Positions 32,913 through 43,977 of a DNA stretch of 64,000 nt are shown in pieces (within the stretch, counting starts at the first letter, position 1; the number at the start of each line of letters is the position of its first letter). This DNA comes from Amoeboaphelidium protococcarum. Lineage: Eukaryota; Aphelidiomycota; Aphelidea. The notes below the pieces were generated by a model that had not been told where the DNA came from, ran no database searches, and saw nothing but the letters and a program-made list of their open reading frames with translations. The translations under genes and the position numbers were made by a program. Location: the NCBI GenBank assembly GCA_023515745.1, contig JALECJ010000003.1, positions 315,001-379,000 on the forward strand, written 5' to 3'.

Positions 32913-34049
32913 ATGAGTCCTTACAGTCCGCAAGCTAGAGAGGTAGTTGTAGATGATCCGATAGGCAGGTTATCTGAGCTATTTTCGTGTATCTTGGTTA
33001 CAGGTGGTGCGGGGTTCATTGGCTCGCACACCTCGATCCGGTTGTTGCAAGAAGGGTGCCGAGTAGTTGTTATCGATGAACTGAATGATTATTATGACGT
33101 CAGTATCAAGCATGAAAATCTGCGTCTTATCAGGTAGACAGCCACACTGATGGGCCCTCTGCATGATGGATAGAAGAGATTTTAATTTTACAAGGCTGAT
33201 ATTTGCGATAAGAATCTTTTGATGCAAATCATTCAAAATCACAATGTCGATTGTATAGTTCATCTGGCTGCACGCGCTGGTGTTAGAAATTCCATTGATA
33301 GACCTGAACTGTATGTCCACTCCAATATATTGGGATCTACTGCGATATTTGATGCTGTCAGGATATTGAAAGCTGGTGGGCGCGATATGAAACACGTCGT
33401 GTACGCATCCTCCTCCTCTGTTTACGGCGGCAATACCAAAGTGCCCTTCTCTGAGAGTGACATGCTGTTGAATGTTGTGTCTCCATACGCGGCTACCAAG
33501 TTAGGTACCGAGGCTTTGGCAATGTCTTACTCGTCACTGTCCAAGGTGAAAATGACTGGCCTCAGATTCTTTACAGTGTACGGGCCTCGTGGACGACCTG
33601 ATATGGCTCCGTTTAAGTTTGTAGATAGAGTATGTCGCGGTATCTCCATTGATCAGTATGGAGATGGATCTTCCTCTCGTGATTACACATACATTGATGA
33701 TATTGTAGATGGTATTTGTGGTTCTTTGCTGCGTCCATACGTCATTGATGGCATTGAGTAGTTGCACACAGTTTACAACTTGGGTAACTCGTCTCCAGTG
33801 ACTTTAAACGAGTTCATCTCCACAGTGGAGATGGTATGTCACACCAAGGCCAAGATTAAATTACTCCCAATGCAGCCTGGTGATGTTGACAGAACGTTTG
33901 CTGATATCTCTAAAGCTTAGCGCGACTTTGGATATAGTCCGCAGATTAGTTTGAAGTAGGGGTTGTCTCATCTTGCGTCATGGTGGCAGAGGAAGTACGG
34001 CACTGAAGACGATCAGTCTGACAGCGCTTTCAGTGATGAGTCATTATGA
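32913..34049 (+). CDS. NAD-dependent UDP-sugar epimerase (UDP-glucuronate 4-epimerase-like)
   Basis: Extended short-chain dehydrogenase of 378 residues, no introns. NAD-binding [20 protein letters not shown] (about 28-47), [11 protein letters not shown] with the acidic residue that binds the ribose, [12 protein letters not shown], catalytic region ASSSSVYGG and [10 protein letters not shown] (Tyr-x3-Lys), then [26 protein letters not shown] and [10 protein letters not shown] are typical of UDP-glucuronate 4-epimerases and related bacterial and plant enzymes rather than of GalE. Likely supplies UDP-galacturonate or a related nucleotide sugar for glycan synthesis. No membrane segment. Several UAR codons lie inside the fold. 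Confidence 0.88.
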
Positions 34050-34377
34050 ATTAAGTTAACATATACACACTCTCTAGTATTTAATCTAAATCTTTCTTTC
34101 TCTTTGTTATCTTTGATATTACTTGATATTGCTCAATAAGATGCAAACGTACGCGAAAACTTCGTGAGCGGTATATCAAAAGCTCGGCAAGTTTATCGTC
34201 GCCCGATCGTTTGTCAGTTTGTTCGTTCTTCATCTCTCTCGTTTAGTCCCTATCTCCTTTCTCGCTCGTCTCTCAGTCTCTCTCTCCCAGTTAAATCTTT
34301 GTTGAGCGTCTCTCTTTCTGTTGTGTGTTTATCAAGCAGTAAATATCTAATTTGTGCAATTTTAAGATATTTATTAA
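34050..34377 (+). promoter_or_regulatory. SEC14 upstream region with strong pyrimidine tract
   Basis: 328 bases between the epimerase stop and the SEC14 start. From about 34196 to 34325 the sense strand is dominated by TC: GTTCGTTCTTCATCTCTCTC, then CTCGCTCGTCTCTCAGTCTC, then TCTCTCTTTCTG. The GTTCGTTC plus CT combination recurs before other genes here. It may be the core promoter and 5' leader. CTCTCTCTCCCAG at 34279-34290 could be a splice acceptor of a 5'-UTR intron. Confidence 0.45.
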
Positions 34378-35217
34378 ATGGCCGAATCTAACGGGACTGC
34401 CCCATAGCTGATTGGAAGAGTTGGCTCTTTAACTGAGTAATAAAGTCAAGTGCTGGAGTAATTTAAAGCTGAGTTGACATAGAAGAGTTTATTGAATGCC
34501 GAGAGACATGATGACCATTTACTATTGCGATTTCTGAGAGCTAGAAAGTTTGATTTACCTAGAGCCGTTGAAATGTTCACCAATTGCGAGTAATGGAGAA
34601 AGGATAAGGATGTGGAGGGTATTTTCTAAAATTTCAAGTTTGAAGAGTGGAAGGAGGTGAATAAGATCTATCCTCGCTTCTACCACAAGACTGACAAGTT
34701 GGGTAGACCAATCTACATTGAAGTCCTGGGTGGACTGAATCTTGAGCAGTTGTTCTAGGCTACATCTAGAGAGCGTCTGGAGAAACAGTTTATCCTGGAG
34801 TATGAGAAGTTGATCAGAGTGCGTCTACCAGCTTGTAGCAAGGCTGCCGGAAAGCACATTGAGACCAGTTGCACTATTCTGGACTTGAAGAACTGCTCCG
34901 TGATGCAAGCGTTGAAGATTAGAGATCTGCTGAAATTGATCACGGATATTGGCCAGAATTACTACCCAGAGACGATGGGCGTGTGCTTCATTATCAATGC
35001 ACCGTGGATCTTTGACACTGTGTGGTCCGTGGTCAAGATCTGGATGGACGAGGTGACGGTGAAGAAGTTTCAGATTTTCAAATCGGGCAAAGATCACAGC
35101 GCGGCGCTGTTTCAGGTGGCTGATCCGGCCAACATTCCGTTCATTGTCGGCGGTGCGTGCAAATGTCCAGAGGGTTGCGATCAGAGCGACGCTGGTCCGT
35201 GGAATCCAAAGAACTGA
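34378..35217 (+). CDS. SEC14: SEC14-type phosphatidylinositol/phosphatidylcholine transfer protein
   Basis: 279 residues (yeast Sec14 304), one exon. CRAL-TRIO N-terminal helices with [19 protein letters not shown], then [18 protein letters not shown], the lipid pocket [34 protein letters not shown] and [16 protein letters not shown]. All the Sec14 fingerprints are in order. It links lipid metabolism to Golgi secretion. The C-terminal part is [18 protein letters not shown], near the canonical GG.C.CP.GC. Stop TGA 35215-35217 is followed by several further TGA trinucleotides in TGATTAATTGATTGA. Confidence 0.95.
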
Positions 35218-35530
35218 TCGCATTAGAAGTTGATTAATTGATTGACTTACTATGGTTGTGGCTAGTGCGGCGAGTGAGTATGAATAGAAGCTGTAGCTCT
35301 CTCTCTTTTTTATTATTGAATTTTCTTCATCACTTATTAATGTCGGAAGGTAAAAGCATGGTTTCGATTTAGTAACTCGTGTAACGGAGACTCGATTCAA
35401 CCAATCATTCACAAAATCGACTTTCTCGATCATCAATTGGCTCTTCCAATAACTTCCCTTTACTGATATCTTTTAGATAGAAATTGTATTTGGCCAAGAC
35501 AAAGAGACACTATTTGATTAATAATTAGAT
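35218..35530. other. 313-bp spacer after SEC14
   Basis: Contains a TGA-rich stretch directly after the SEC14 stop (35215-35250) and CT-rich sequence near 35291-35310. No frame resembling a protein; presumed 3'-UTR of SEC14 and promoter of the J-protein. Confidence 0.55.
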
Positions 35531-36871
35531 ATGGCAGCTTATAATACGGCAGCTTCAATATTGTTGTGGTCATTTCTACCATCATTTCTGAGTACTGTTG
35601 TATTGCGCGTATTTTACGCCACTATTGGTCCTTTGTTTATCAAGAGATACAATGCTAGTCCTGATGGTAAAAGGAATCAGGCATTGTAGTATCAGATTCA
35701 TTGGAGATACACGCTTTTGATATTGCTCTTTCTATACCTGGTTGCATCTATCGTGGAGCCGCTGTATGGTTAGATTAATATTGGAAATGTCAACACCACC
35801 GTTGCCAGGCAAAAAATCCATTAGAATCCGCTGATTACTGAATTTTAAATCACTCCAGAGAATTTCACAACTCGTGCTCTAAAATCTGCATTCAAGAAGA
35901 AATCGCTGGCTTATCATCCAGACAAGATATAGAATTAAGACGCTGCGGCTGGTGATGCTGAGTAGTCATTTCTGCGCATTAGGGCCCTTTATGAAATTCT
36001 GAACAATCCTCTGACGCGTTCGATGTTTGTTGTGTTTGGTCCAGACGTTGAGCAATGTTCCACCATATCCTCCAGTATAGATGCCAGTCTAGTCAAGGCT
36101 AATGAATAATTTAAATGCAAGACTTTAGGAGACTTTTATTGGAACTAAATGATGAAAGTGTTGGGATTCTATGGCGGACTAGTCAGTGTTGTGTACTTTA
36201 TTGAGTTGATTAGTGGCGCCCTGAGCAAGACGTAAAATTAATCATCTAGTGTACTTCACAATGGAATTTAAGGTGTTTGGTAGTCTTTTGGGATTGGTAT
36301 GAAATCTGTGAGGTATCTCATCTTTTTGCTGGCATTTGCAGTTGAGATGGATTTGATTCACGGTGCCTTTTCACAGAGTGCATTCATAGCATCTAAAGAT
36401 CACTAGAATGCAATGTCTTCAGACGCGAATTAAATTCCGTCCTCGTCTAATACTCTGTACTACTTCCGACTTCGTGCTATTTGGCAGTTTCTTAATCAGT
36501 TCGCTGGCTGGAGATCTTGCACCATTTCTGATTAGATTTAGATTTTGCGATCATGGGCTTTGGCCATAGTCATGTTTATGCAATAATCTCTGCCTGTCAT
36601 TCAGGACTTGTTAACGCTTTGGGAAACTCAAAGATTGCAGCGTAATCCTCAGGTAAATACTGGACCTTAAAGTGGATCTGTGGACCTGAAGCAATACATG
36701 ACAGATTAGAACCTACTTATCAATGCTCTAGAATATTCATAAACCCAAGTGCTGCATCTGTTAGCATTACCAAGTAATTTGTCAAGCGATGCTGATGGTA
36801 CACCTCAGACTTAGATGGATGGAATTCAAACAGCTGTATCTGACCAAGAAGAGGAGTCGGGTGAACGGTGA
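35531..36871 (+). CDS. Membrane J-domain protein
   Basis: 446 residues, one exon. Two N-terminal membrane helices (LLWSFLPSFLSTVVLRVFYA and YTLLILLFLYLVASIVEPLY) frame a basic loop. A J domain follows (about 115-170) with SAFKKKSLAYHPDK carrying the invariant HPD, so it recruits an Hsp70. Further hydrophobic stretches come later (FYGGLVSVVYFIELI, YLIFLLAFAVEMDLI). The tail is Gln/Ser-rich and acidic (QEEESGER). Fungi have similar membrane J proteins of unknown function, and Sec63 is a distant alternative, but the Brl region of Sec63 is not visible. Probably an ER or mitochondrial co-chaperone. Confidence 0.75.
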
Positions 36872-36947
36872 GAATATGGATTTACAATGTCCTCATCAGC
36901 GTATATATTTCTTAATTTTTAGTAAACTTCAATATATAAAATTCATT

Positions 36948-36965
36948 TCAATCAATCAATCAATC
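36948..36965. repeat. (TCAA)n microsatellite at the OSTF1 stop
   Basis: Four to five copies of a 4-bp unit; on the gene strand it reads TTGA repeated. The OSTF1 stop TGA is its first member and the repeat supplies TGA in all three frames immediately behind the stop. Compare 39371-39390. Confidence 0.7.
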
Positions 36966-37736
36966 TTATTCTTCATCGTCTTCCTGTACAGTATTAGAAC
37001 CACCTGGAGACAGAGCATAGGATGGATTCTACAAAAGAGATGCACAATCAACATTCTTGGCCAAATCTCGCGGATACTGGCCTCTGACATTTTTCACTCT
37101 GGTCAGTTGAATGCCATCCGGGTGTTGCAGAATCAGCTTAACGGCCTCAGGATAACCTCCCCACGCGGCGCCATGCAGAGCAGTATCTCCAAGAACATTC
37201 TATGTATCAATCACTGGATTACCAGCTAGAAGAATCTTGGCACAATCCAAATGTCCAAAGCGACATGCCCAATAAAATGCAGTGTTATTCGCACTATCCA
37301 AAGTATTGATGGAAGCGCCAGCCTTCATTAAATCTTTAATAAATTCCACATTGCCTCGCTTAGCTGCCTCATGCAATGGATGATCAATCTCGGAAGATTC
37401 TGCCAGAATGTCTGCCGGAACATATCCCTCCTTGTTATTCACTCTGCACTTGACTCGGTGTCCCAGGGAATTACCACCACCTCCACTCTTATATCCACTC
37501 TCAATTATACATACAATATCTCCCTCATCAACATTAAGTTCATCTGGCTTCTAAGCTACAAAATCAAAGCACTTATACTTAATTTATTATTGCAATGAAC
37601 TATCACAAAACGACATCATACCTTTGTACTCTTTAGACACTTTAACAACACTAACCTGTGTCAGTCCTCTTCGTCGCGGTACAGCTGGAGGAACTGCCGC
37701 GGGAACAGGACCACTCTACTAAGTAGTCACTGGCAT
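36960..37736 (-). CDS. OSTF1: OSTF1-like SH3-ankyrin protein
   Basis: 258 residues: Pro-rich N-terminus (SGPVPAAVPPAVPRRRG), an SH3 domain and three to four ankyrin repeats. SH3: YKCFDFVAQKPDELNVDEGD is the ALYDF...DEL...GD pattern, ending in EGYVPADIL. Ankyrins: IDHPLHEAAKRGNVEFIKDL, NTAFYWACRFGHLDCAKILL and LGDTALHGAAWGGYPEAVKL, in the order found in osteoclast-stimulating factor 1. A GT-AG pair (37556-37621, 66 nt) looks like an intron, but it would remove the ALYDF strand, so I read through it. The acidic tail ends EDDEEQD. Likely an adaptor in actin or endocytic signalling. Confidence 0.88.
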
Positions 37737-37980
37737 TATTTATCTATTTCTTTTCAACTTTCGATAAATAATAAAATGAACAATCAACGCTGATCACTTT
37801 CCCGTGGAAACGTTGTTGTTGTGTCAAGTCGGGAAGAAAAACGGGCGTTTCAGAATCGTTGTTGCGAAGGACACGCACTGAACAGCTGATCATAAGTGGA
37901 ACGATATAAGTAGAACGCCGTGTGATAATATCTTTAAAGCATTGAAAGCTCAAAATAAAAACAGTAATATTTAGATTCAT

Positions 37981-38814
37981 TCATCGTCGGAGAATCATCA
38001 GTAATAAACCGCAGAGAGAATACCATGTGACAATATACTCGAGATGTTTGTTACGAACATTTAGTGACGCGGTGTTTACAATCGGATCTCTGCCATTGAA
38101 TTTATTAGGATCAAGCAGGTGTTGATTTGCAATAACGTCATGCACAGAGTCACCTGCAAAAACTTCTTCTATAAATGTATTCTAAGGGAAACTATTCTTC
38201 TCATCACCACCCACAATCTATCGGCAATACTTGGCTTTATCTTTCATCTCAAGCCAGAGCCATCGAGGGAGGTGATCATTGTTTGGAGTCTAATCGCGCG
38301 CGTTCGGATTAATACCGCACCAATGGAGCAGTCTGGCCATTGAGGATTGATATGGACGCGGATCCCTGACTATTCCCTCAATTTGGATATTCTATTCAGT
38401 CTTGCTCTAGTTCACGAATTTACCAACATCATTCAAAGGTACCCAACCTCTATTAACAAGAATCTACTGCGGACTGCCATAGTGACGTAATCGATGATAC
38501 TTGAGAGGCTAATAAATCTAATATCCGGTATTTTCTGCACCATGCTTCGTTCGCGGTCCTACAAGCATAATTTAATCTCTTCTCACACTTCCTTGCACTT
38601 TGACGCGTTAATGTAATACACTATCTATATCCTGATCATCTGTTAAATTGTTAATATCAATTGGATCACTTTAGAGTTTCGTCTCCATATCTTGCAGAAG
38701 CGTCAACTTGCGCTAATAGCGATACACTTGCCACGTTCCCAATCCAAAACACAGAGCGGGAAACGTGTAGAACCATCTTGGATATCTTTTCTTTATCAAT
38801 CTCGATCTATCCAT
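37981..38814 (-). CDS. SURF1: SURF1/Shy1 cytochrome oxidase assembly factor
   Basis: 277 residues, one exon. First membrane helix RWFYTFPALCFGLGTWQVYRYQ has the family GxWQVxR signature. The intermembrane-space domain shows VLVGPR-like MLVGPRTKHGAENTGYQIYQ, then LVNRGWVP. The second helix is introduced by HLEYIVTWYSLCGLLLMIL, matching HLxYAxTWxxL of the family. It acts in haem a insertion into Cox1 in the mitochondrial inner membrane. The N-terminus is short (MDRSRLIKKRYP), basic, without a long presequence. Confidence 0.93.
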
Positions 38815-38894
38815 CATTTCAAATAAGCGATTGAATAATGCAAAGTAAATGAAAAGTTCTCTTACTTCAACTCTACTGCTTTCTCGCTTAAAAT

Positions 38895-38970
38895 TTTTTC
38901 GTCGTCGTTCTCGTTGAAAAGAATTAGTGCGATCTTTTACTTACTGTCGCCCATTCTCTCTCTCTCGTAA
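38895..38970 (+). promoter_or_regulatory. TCGTTC and CT tract before the 39008 gene
   Basis: On the sense strand TTTCGTCGTCGTTCTCGTTG at about 38898-38917, followed by TCTCTCTCTCTCG at 38955-38967, 40 nt before the ATG. Same arrangement as upstream of SEC14, beta-tubulin and the formin. Possible core promoter. Confidence 0.4.
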
Positions 38971-39007
38971 AGGTAAAGCAAACGAATTGTATACCGTAAT
39001 TTCGAGT

Positions 39008-39373
39008 ATGGCTTCGACTGCAATTTAATGGGTGAAGGAGAGAATGCCGAAAATCTACCTCATAAATACTAATGAGTATCCAAAGTTTGAGTATCCAAGA
39101 AACTCGGGAGTGATGCATGAGTACCCGCACTATGTGGTTGCTGGTAAGCGTGTACCTACTGGACACATGGCGTTCGCTGGTATCTTTGGTGTGTTCGTCC
39201 TATATAAGACCATATCGACTCTGCGCTCTTTGGGGTCATCGTCATCTTCTGGTAAATCTCATCATCACGAGACTGTTGCTGATGTTCACTTCCCTGCAGT
39301 GAAGAGAGACTGGGAGGGTGAGAAGAAGGAGTTTGTGGAGAGTTATATTTAGACTCACATGAAGAAGCATTGA
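39008..39373 (+). CDS. Small single-pass membrane protein, unknown
   Basis: 121 residues, not recognised. N-terminal part MASTAIQWVKERMPKIYLIN has a basic amphipathic character, followed by a Tyr/Pro-rich segment (YPKFEYPRNSG, EYPHYV). One membrane helix (MAFAGIFGVFVLYKTISTL), then a Ser-rich link, His repeats and a hydrophilic tail (HFPAVKRDWEGEKKEFVES, ending MKKH). The size and layout suit a supernumerary subunit of a mitochondrial inner-membrane complex, but this is inference. It has an upstream pyrimidine tract like highly expressed genes. The stop is followed directly by a TGAT repeat. Confidence 0.75.
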
Positions 39374-39390
39374 TTGATTGATTGATTGAT
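39371..39390 (+). repeat. (TGAT)5 directly at the stop codon
   Basis: The stop codon is the first TGA of five TGAT units. Because the unit is 4 nt, TGA recurs in all three frames within 12 nt. With TGA the sole stop in this genome, such an array provides backup termination after either readthrough or frameshift. Confidence 0.75.
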
Positions 39391-39587
39391 GCATTTGATG
39401 CTGCTTGCAGAAGCATTACAGGAACCATGATCGATCATCTTTACTGAATTTATAAATAACTTTTTACCTGGCTTTGATCTTTTCTATACTCATATTCCTT
39501 CATAGTAATAATATATCTAGGATTCTGATTGATTTAAAGTGCATTGAACTTGTATTGACGGATTTTAAAGTACACTATTGGGACAGT

Positions 39588-42134
39588 ATGATGATCAACA
39601 CTGGAAAGAAGCAGTCGCAAGACAATGTTAAAAACTCTAAACTGCAGTTAGGTGCGGCCACGCAACAGCAGCAACTTCCAAAATAATTCAACTCGAATGC
39701 AGCCGTAGATGTATCGATACTAAAGTCTTACACTATGCGTGATGATATCAAGACTGAAGGTATTGGCGGCGTCAAAGATCGCAAAGGGAAATCAACTGAT
39801 TCGCTGAATTAACAAGATCAGCAGTATTCAGCTGAAGCACGAGGTGATGAAGACAAGTAGCTGTAATAGCAATCTGTTATCTAAAAGTTTATCAGTCGCG
39901 TATCTAATCCGTTCAAGCCTAAATTCTCTGCTCTGCTATCAAAGTCTGAAGGAGCGCTGAGTATATTTACCGCTGTGGATGAAACTTGTGATGCTCCGAT
40001 TAGCTAGACTGAGGTTATCAAGTCTCCTATAGTGCTACCGTTCAAAATCGAACAAGATGTTGCAGTTAACAATGAAATATCTATAGTCGCGGATAAAAGC
40101 AAAGATACCTAGGATGCTAATGAACAAGGTGAGATGGACGATATGGTTGGTGAGATATCTCAAGTACAGCCATTGCCAGGATACTTGAAGCATATTCTTC
40201 CGCTGACTGGCGAAAACTTATGCTTAAAGTTGCAAGATAATCTATCCGATGCGTGTAAGTTGCTTATTTTGGACTTTCGCCCCTTTGCCGCGTTCAATAA
40301 TTGTAGAATTGTGGACTCAGTGAACATTCATTTGCCATCGCTGTTGATGAAGAGATTTCGACGTGGCTCGGTGTAGCATTTGTCGGTGGAAACTCTCATT
40401 TGCAGTGATGATGGTAAGCGCCGCTGGAGAGAGTTGTAAAGTGCGGCTGATGAATTCCACCTTGTGATCTTGGATGATGAATTGCCTTTGAACTAAAACG
40501 GGTGGTTGTAATTGTCTAACTCTGCCATTTCCGTTGTGATGGCTTTGGTGGACAAGGAGCTTAACCAAGTTACCAAGTGTCGCCCTTTTTATCTGGCTGG
40601 AGGCTTTTCGGAATTTCTTGAATACAGTCAGAAATCCAGTCTGGCCCTTGGAGATTCCACATTGTCAAATGAGCGCTGGATCGTGTATGGAAGTGGTGAA
40701 GACTCGGTAAAGTTGGCGCTTCCTGAGAGCAAAGTTTTTGGCGGCGATAGCAATCAAGTCGTTCCACAATCGCCGTTAAAATCTGCTTCTATCAAATCAA
40801 AGAAATTTGGTCGTAATAGTATGAGGCTGTCTATTGCTACCCCAACATTGCCTATATCTGGGTTCAATTTAGGCGGTATAAGTAATATAAGCTCCCCTTC
40901 TACCGAGTCGCCGCGTATTTAAACTCAAGTGTCCAGATCATTTAACAGCACGAATGAGAGCTTGCAGAGTCCATTAAAATCTGCCATGTCTTAGAATAGA
41001 AAGTCGGCGCGTCTATCTCTGCTGGGTCATTTGTCGTTGTACAAGTAGCACAATGGTCATCTTGCTCCCAGAAGGTCTCTCGCCGTAGTTCAGGACGACA
41101 GTGAGCGTGTTGAATCAGTATGTGGAGGTTCTTTGGCCGACATGTCGGAAGAGTATGAGGACATGATGATGTTGGATGAATCTAATGCACTAAGTAGTAG
41201 TCAGAAAGCATCCCCGATTGACCGCGAGACGCATCTTGATTGCTCCAAAATTTTGGACTGGCTCTACTTGGGTGCTGATCCGACTGTATACAAGAACTCC
41301 AACTCTGGAAGTCGTCCATGTAGCCCAGTGGCCACCAATCGACAGTCCGGCTGTAATTCCAATGAAGTTTGGATTTCAGTGCCATCTCCATCAATGTCCC
41401 GTCCAACATCTTTAGCTCCTAGAAGTGCTGCGATTGTCACCGAAATGTATCAGTCATCCGATTCTGAGAGTTAACCATCATTAAGGTCACCCGTGTCCAA
41501 TCCAATTGCATCCAAACGCGTCTCCTCAGTTACCACCTAGGATGAGGACCGCGTATTCTCTTTTAATCTGCCGCTTGCGGATACTTATAAGACACCAGAA
41601 TCTGAAGTTGACCAGTCTGTGTTAATGCGTGATGTTCTTCCACCTCAGAACCAGACAAGACACGGCCACATAGTTGATATTGAAGCGACAACTCTAAAGT
41701 TGAGAAATTATGGAATTCAGGCGATTGTAAATATGGCTCTTGAATGTCCTGACCTTGGACCGCATCTTTCGAAAGCTGAAAATAATGGTGCTGATGGTAA
41801 AACTGCTATTCAGTACGAAAAGCTTGGTATGTGGGACAACACGGAGGAAGACGCAGAGTAAAATGTATATCAAGCGGCTCAGGTAATTGAGAGTATCCAT
41901 CGCGACGACAACCAGAAACTGATCTATGTACATTGTAAAGCTGGCAAGTCACGATCTGCAACTGTTGTTATCTTTCTATTGATGAAACTGAATGGATGGA
42001 CAGTCTCTGAAGCTTACGATTACGTGAAGATGCGGCGCCCTTGTGTCAGTCCTAATCTGGGCTTCATGAGTGTTCTCAACAAGTTAGAGCTTCGTCTTAA
42101 AGAGGACAATAGTAAATTAGAGTAGAATGTATGA
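39588..42134 (+). CDS. Large dual-specificity phosphatase with rhodanese-like N-terminal domain
   Basis: 848 residues, one exon. A Gln/Ser-rich unstructured lead is followed by a rhodanese/CH2-like domain (about 200-345: LLILDFRPFAAFNNCRIVDS, later PFYLAGGFSEFLEY), the architecture of MAP-kinase phosphatases. A Ser-rich linker follows. The phosphatase domain begins at ILDWLYLGADPTVY (about 560), is interrupted by roughly 130 residues of low-complexity sequence, and resumes at LRNYGIQAIVNMALECPDL, reaching the P-loop VHCKAGKSRSATVV (about 783-796) with the catalytic Cys and Arg, and AYDYVKMRRPCVSPN. The general acid Asp would lie in the WDNTEED region. Probably acts on a MAPK or another phosphoprotein. 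Confidence 0.85.
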
Positions 42135-42272
42135 ACGAAAATGCAATTTAGATACATTTTGTGATCTTCTGATTAGTTTCTTATTAAAGAGCTGTCAATC
42201 GCTTACTTTAATGTTCAGCTCAATCTACAACTTATTCTCGCCCTTTAAAATTAAATCTGATCACATATAACA

Positions 42273-43816
42273 ATGAAGTCTTTTGTACAGTATACCAGTG
42301 ATTCCGATTTCCCAATTTAGAACATCCCTTTTGGTGTTATTAGCACTAAAGGATCTGTAAGTAGTTACATTAATGCATCAGCGATTTTATTGATAATGTT
42401 AAAGTTCGTAGATTGAAGATAAGCGTCCTGCAAGTCGCATTGGAGATTTCGCTGTTGATCTACGCGCATTAGCCAAAGCCAATATCTTCAATGGACCTTT
42501 ACTGAAGCAACATGCTGTCCGTGTATTTAGCGAGGTATAATTTAGCTCTTATAACTTTAGTATTCACTTTATTTGTCTGATCTGAGGATGATCATTCGTG
42601 TCTTTGTAGAGCCGTTTGAATGAATTTATGGCCATGGGAAAGGGGGCGTGGAGAGAGGCTCGTGCCACCCTATAGAAGTTGTTGAGTGTGGATGATTAAA
42701 CTCTGCAAAGTGATGAAGAGTTGAAGCGCAAAGTTTTGATTCCAATGTCCGATGTGATTGTGCATCTTCCGGCTGACATTGGAGATTACACCGACTTTTA
42801 TGCGTCCAAGGAGCATGCTACCAACGTTGGCATCATGTTTCGCGGTAAAGAGAATGCTCTGATGCCAAATTGGACTCATTTGCCTGTTGGATACCACGGA
42901 CGTGCGTCTTCCATTGTTGTCTCTGGTACTGACTTGCACCGTCCATGCGGTTAGAGAAATACTGCGCCTAAAGGTGAGTAGCCAAAGACAGCTTTCGGTC
43001 CATCTTAGCGTCTGGACATCGAACTGGAAATGGCCTTCTTCATTGGAAGTGGCAATAAGCTGGGCGAATCTATCCCTGTTGACAATGCTCTAGATCACGT
43101 ATTCGGTGCTGTATTAATGAACGACTGGAGTGCCCGTGACATTCAGGCTTGGGAGGTAATTTAGATTTGCATACCTTATAAGTCCAAGACTTGACACGAT
43201 CGTATTTTATTGCTACAGTGTAGTATGTTCCGTTAGGACCTTTCTTGGGCAAGAACTTTGGCACATCAATATCACCTTGGATAGTCACAATGGACGCTTT
43301 GGAGGAGTTTAGAGTCGCTGCACCTAAGCAAGATCCTGTGCCACTGGAGTATCTGTGCCAATCTAAGGGCGGTGACAAGACGGCCTATGATATCAAGCTT
43401 GGCGTCCACTTGAAAGGTAATGTCTCGTATTGTTCAATAATCACTAATAATATATGTAAATTCTCTTTGTAGCTAATGAAAGCTAAAAGCATTCCGTAAT
43501 CAGTCAGTCTAATCTTAAGCATATGTACTGGTCGGTGAGTCAGTTCGTGGCACACCATACTGTCAATGGTTGTAACTTGCGCCCCGGTGACTTGATTGCC
43601 ACCGGAACTATTAGCGGACCAACTGAGGACTCTTTCGGCTCCCTTCTAGAGTTATCTTGGAGCGGAAGCAAGAAGATTGAATTAGAGGGAGGAGTGTCGC
43701 GTACATTCTTACAGGACGGCGATGAGATTTAGCTGACTGGATATGCTCAAGGCGAAGGTTACAGAATTGGATTTGGCGAGTGCACCGGTAAGATTCTACC
43801 TGCCAAGTTGAATTGA
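42273..43816 (+). CDS. FAH: Fumarylacetoacetase
   Basis: Last enzyme of phenylalanine/tyrosine degradation, hydrolysing fumarylacetoacetate to fumarate and acetoacetate. It has 429 residues (human 419) from five exons; introns 42357-42411, 42535-42609, 43156-43223 and 43417-43472. Landmarks: FPIQNIPFGV at the N-terminus, [20 protein letters not shown] then [12 protein letters not shown] (metal and catalytic His region), [65 protein letters not shown] and the final [13 protein letters not shown]. All expected active-site blocks are present. This is the most intron-rich metabolic gene in the window. Confidence 0.97.
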
Positions 43817-43977
43817 TTTTGGTTGCTTAGGTAATAGTTATTTACTGGCTGGCTGAGAAGGAATGAGAAATCTAAATATAAAAATCAATGAAGATGGAAT
43901 ATATTCGCACTAGTCACCACATCGATGATACTTTTAGATGCACCATACGTTGCAATTAAAGATACTCTCTCAACAAC

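Noticed and set aside
34825-35436. 203-codon minus-strand frame
   Set aside because: Antisense of SEC14 and its 3' region.
37556-37621. GT-AG intron in OSTF1
   Set aside because: Removing it deletes the SH3 ALYDF strand (KCFDFVAQ); reading through gives a complete SH3 domain, so the GT-AG pair is probably not used.
36948-39390. CRISPR-like or satellite array from 4-bp repeats
   Set aside because: Only simple microsatellites without spacers.
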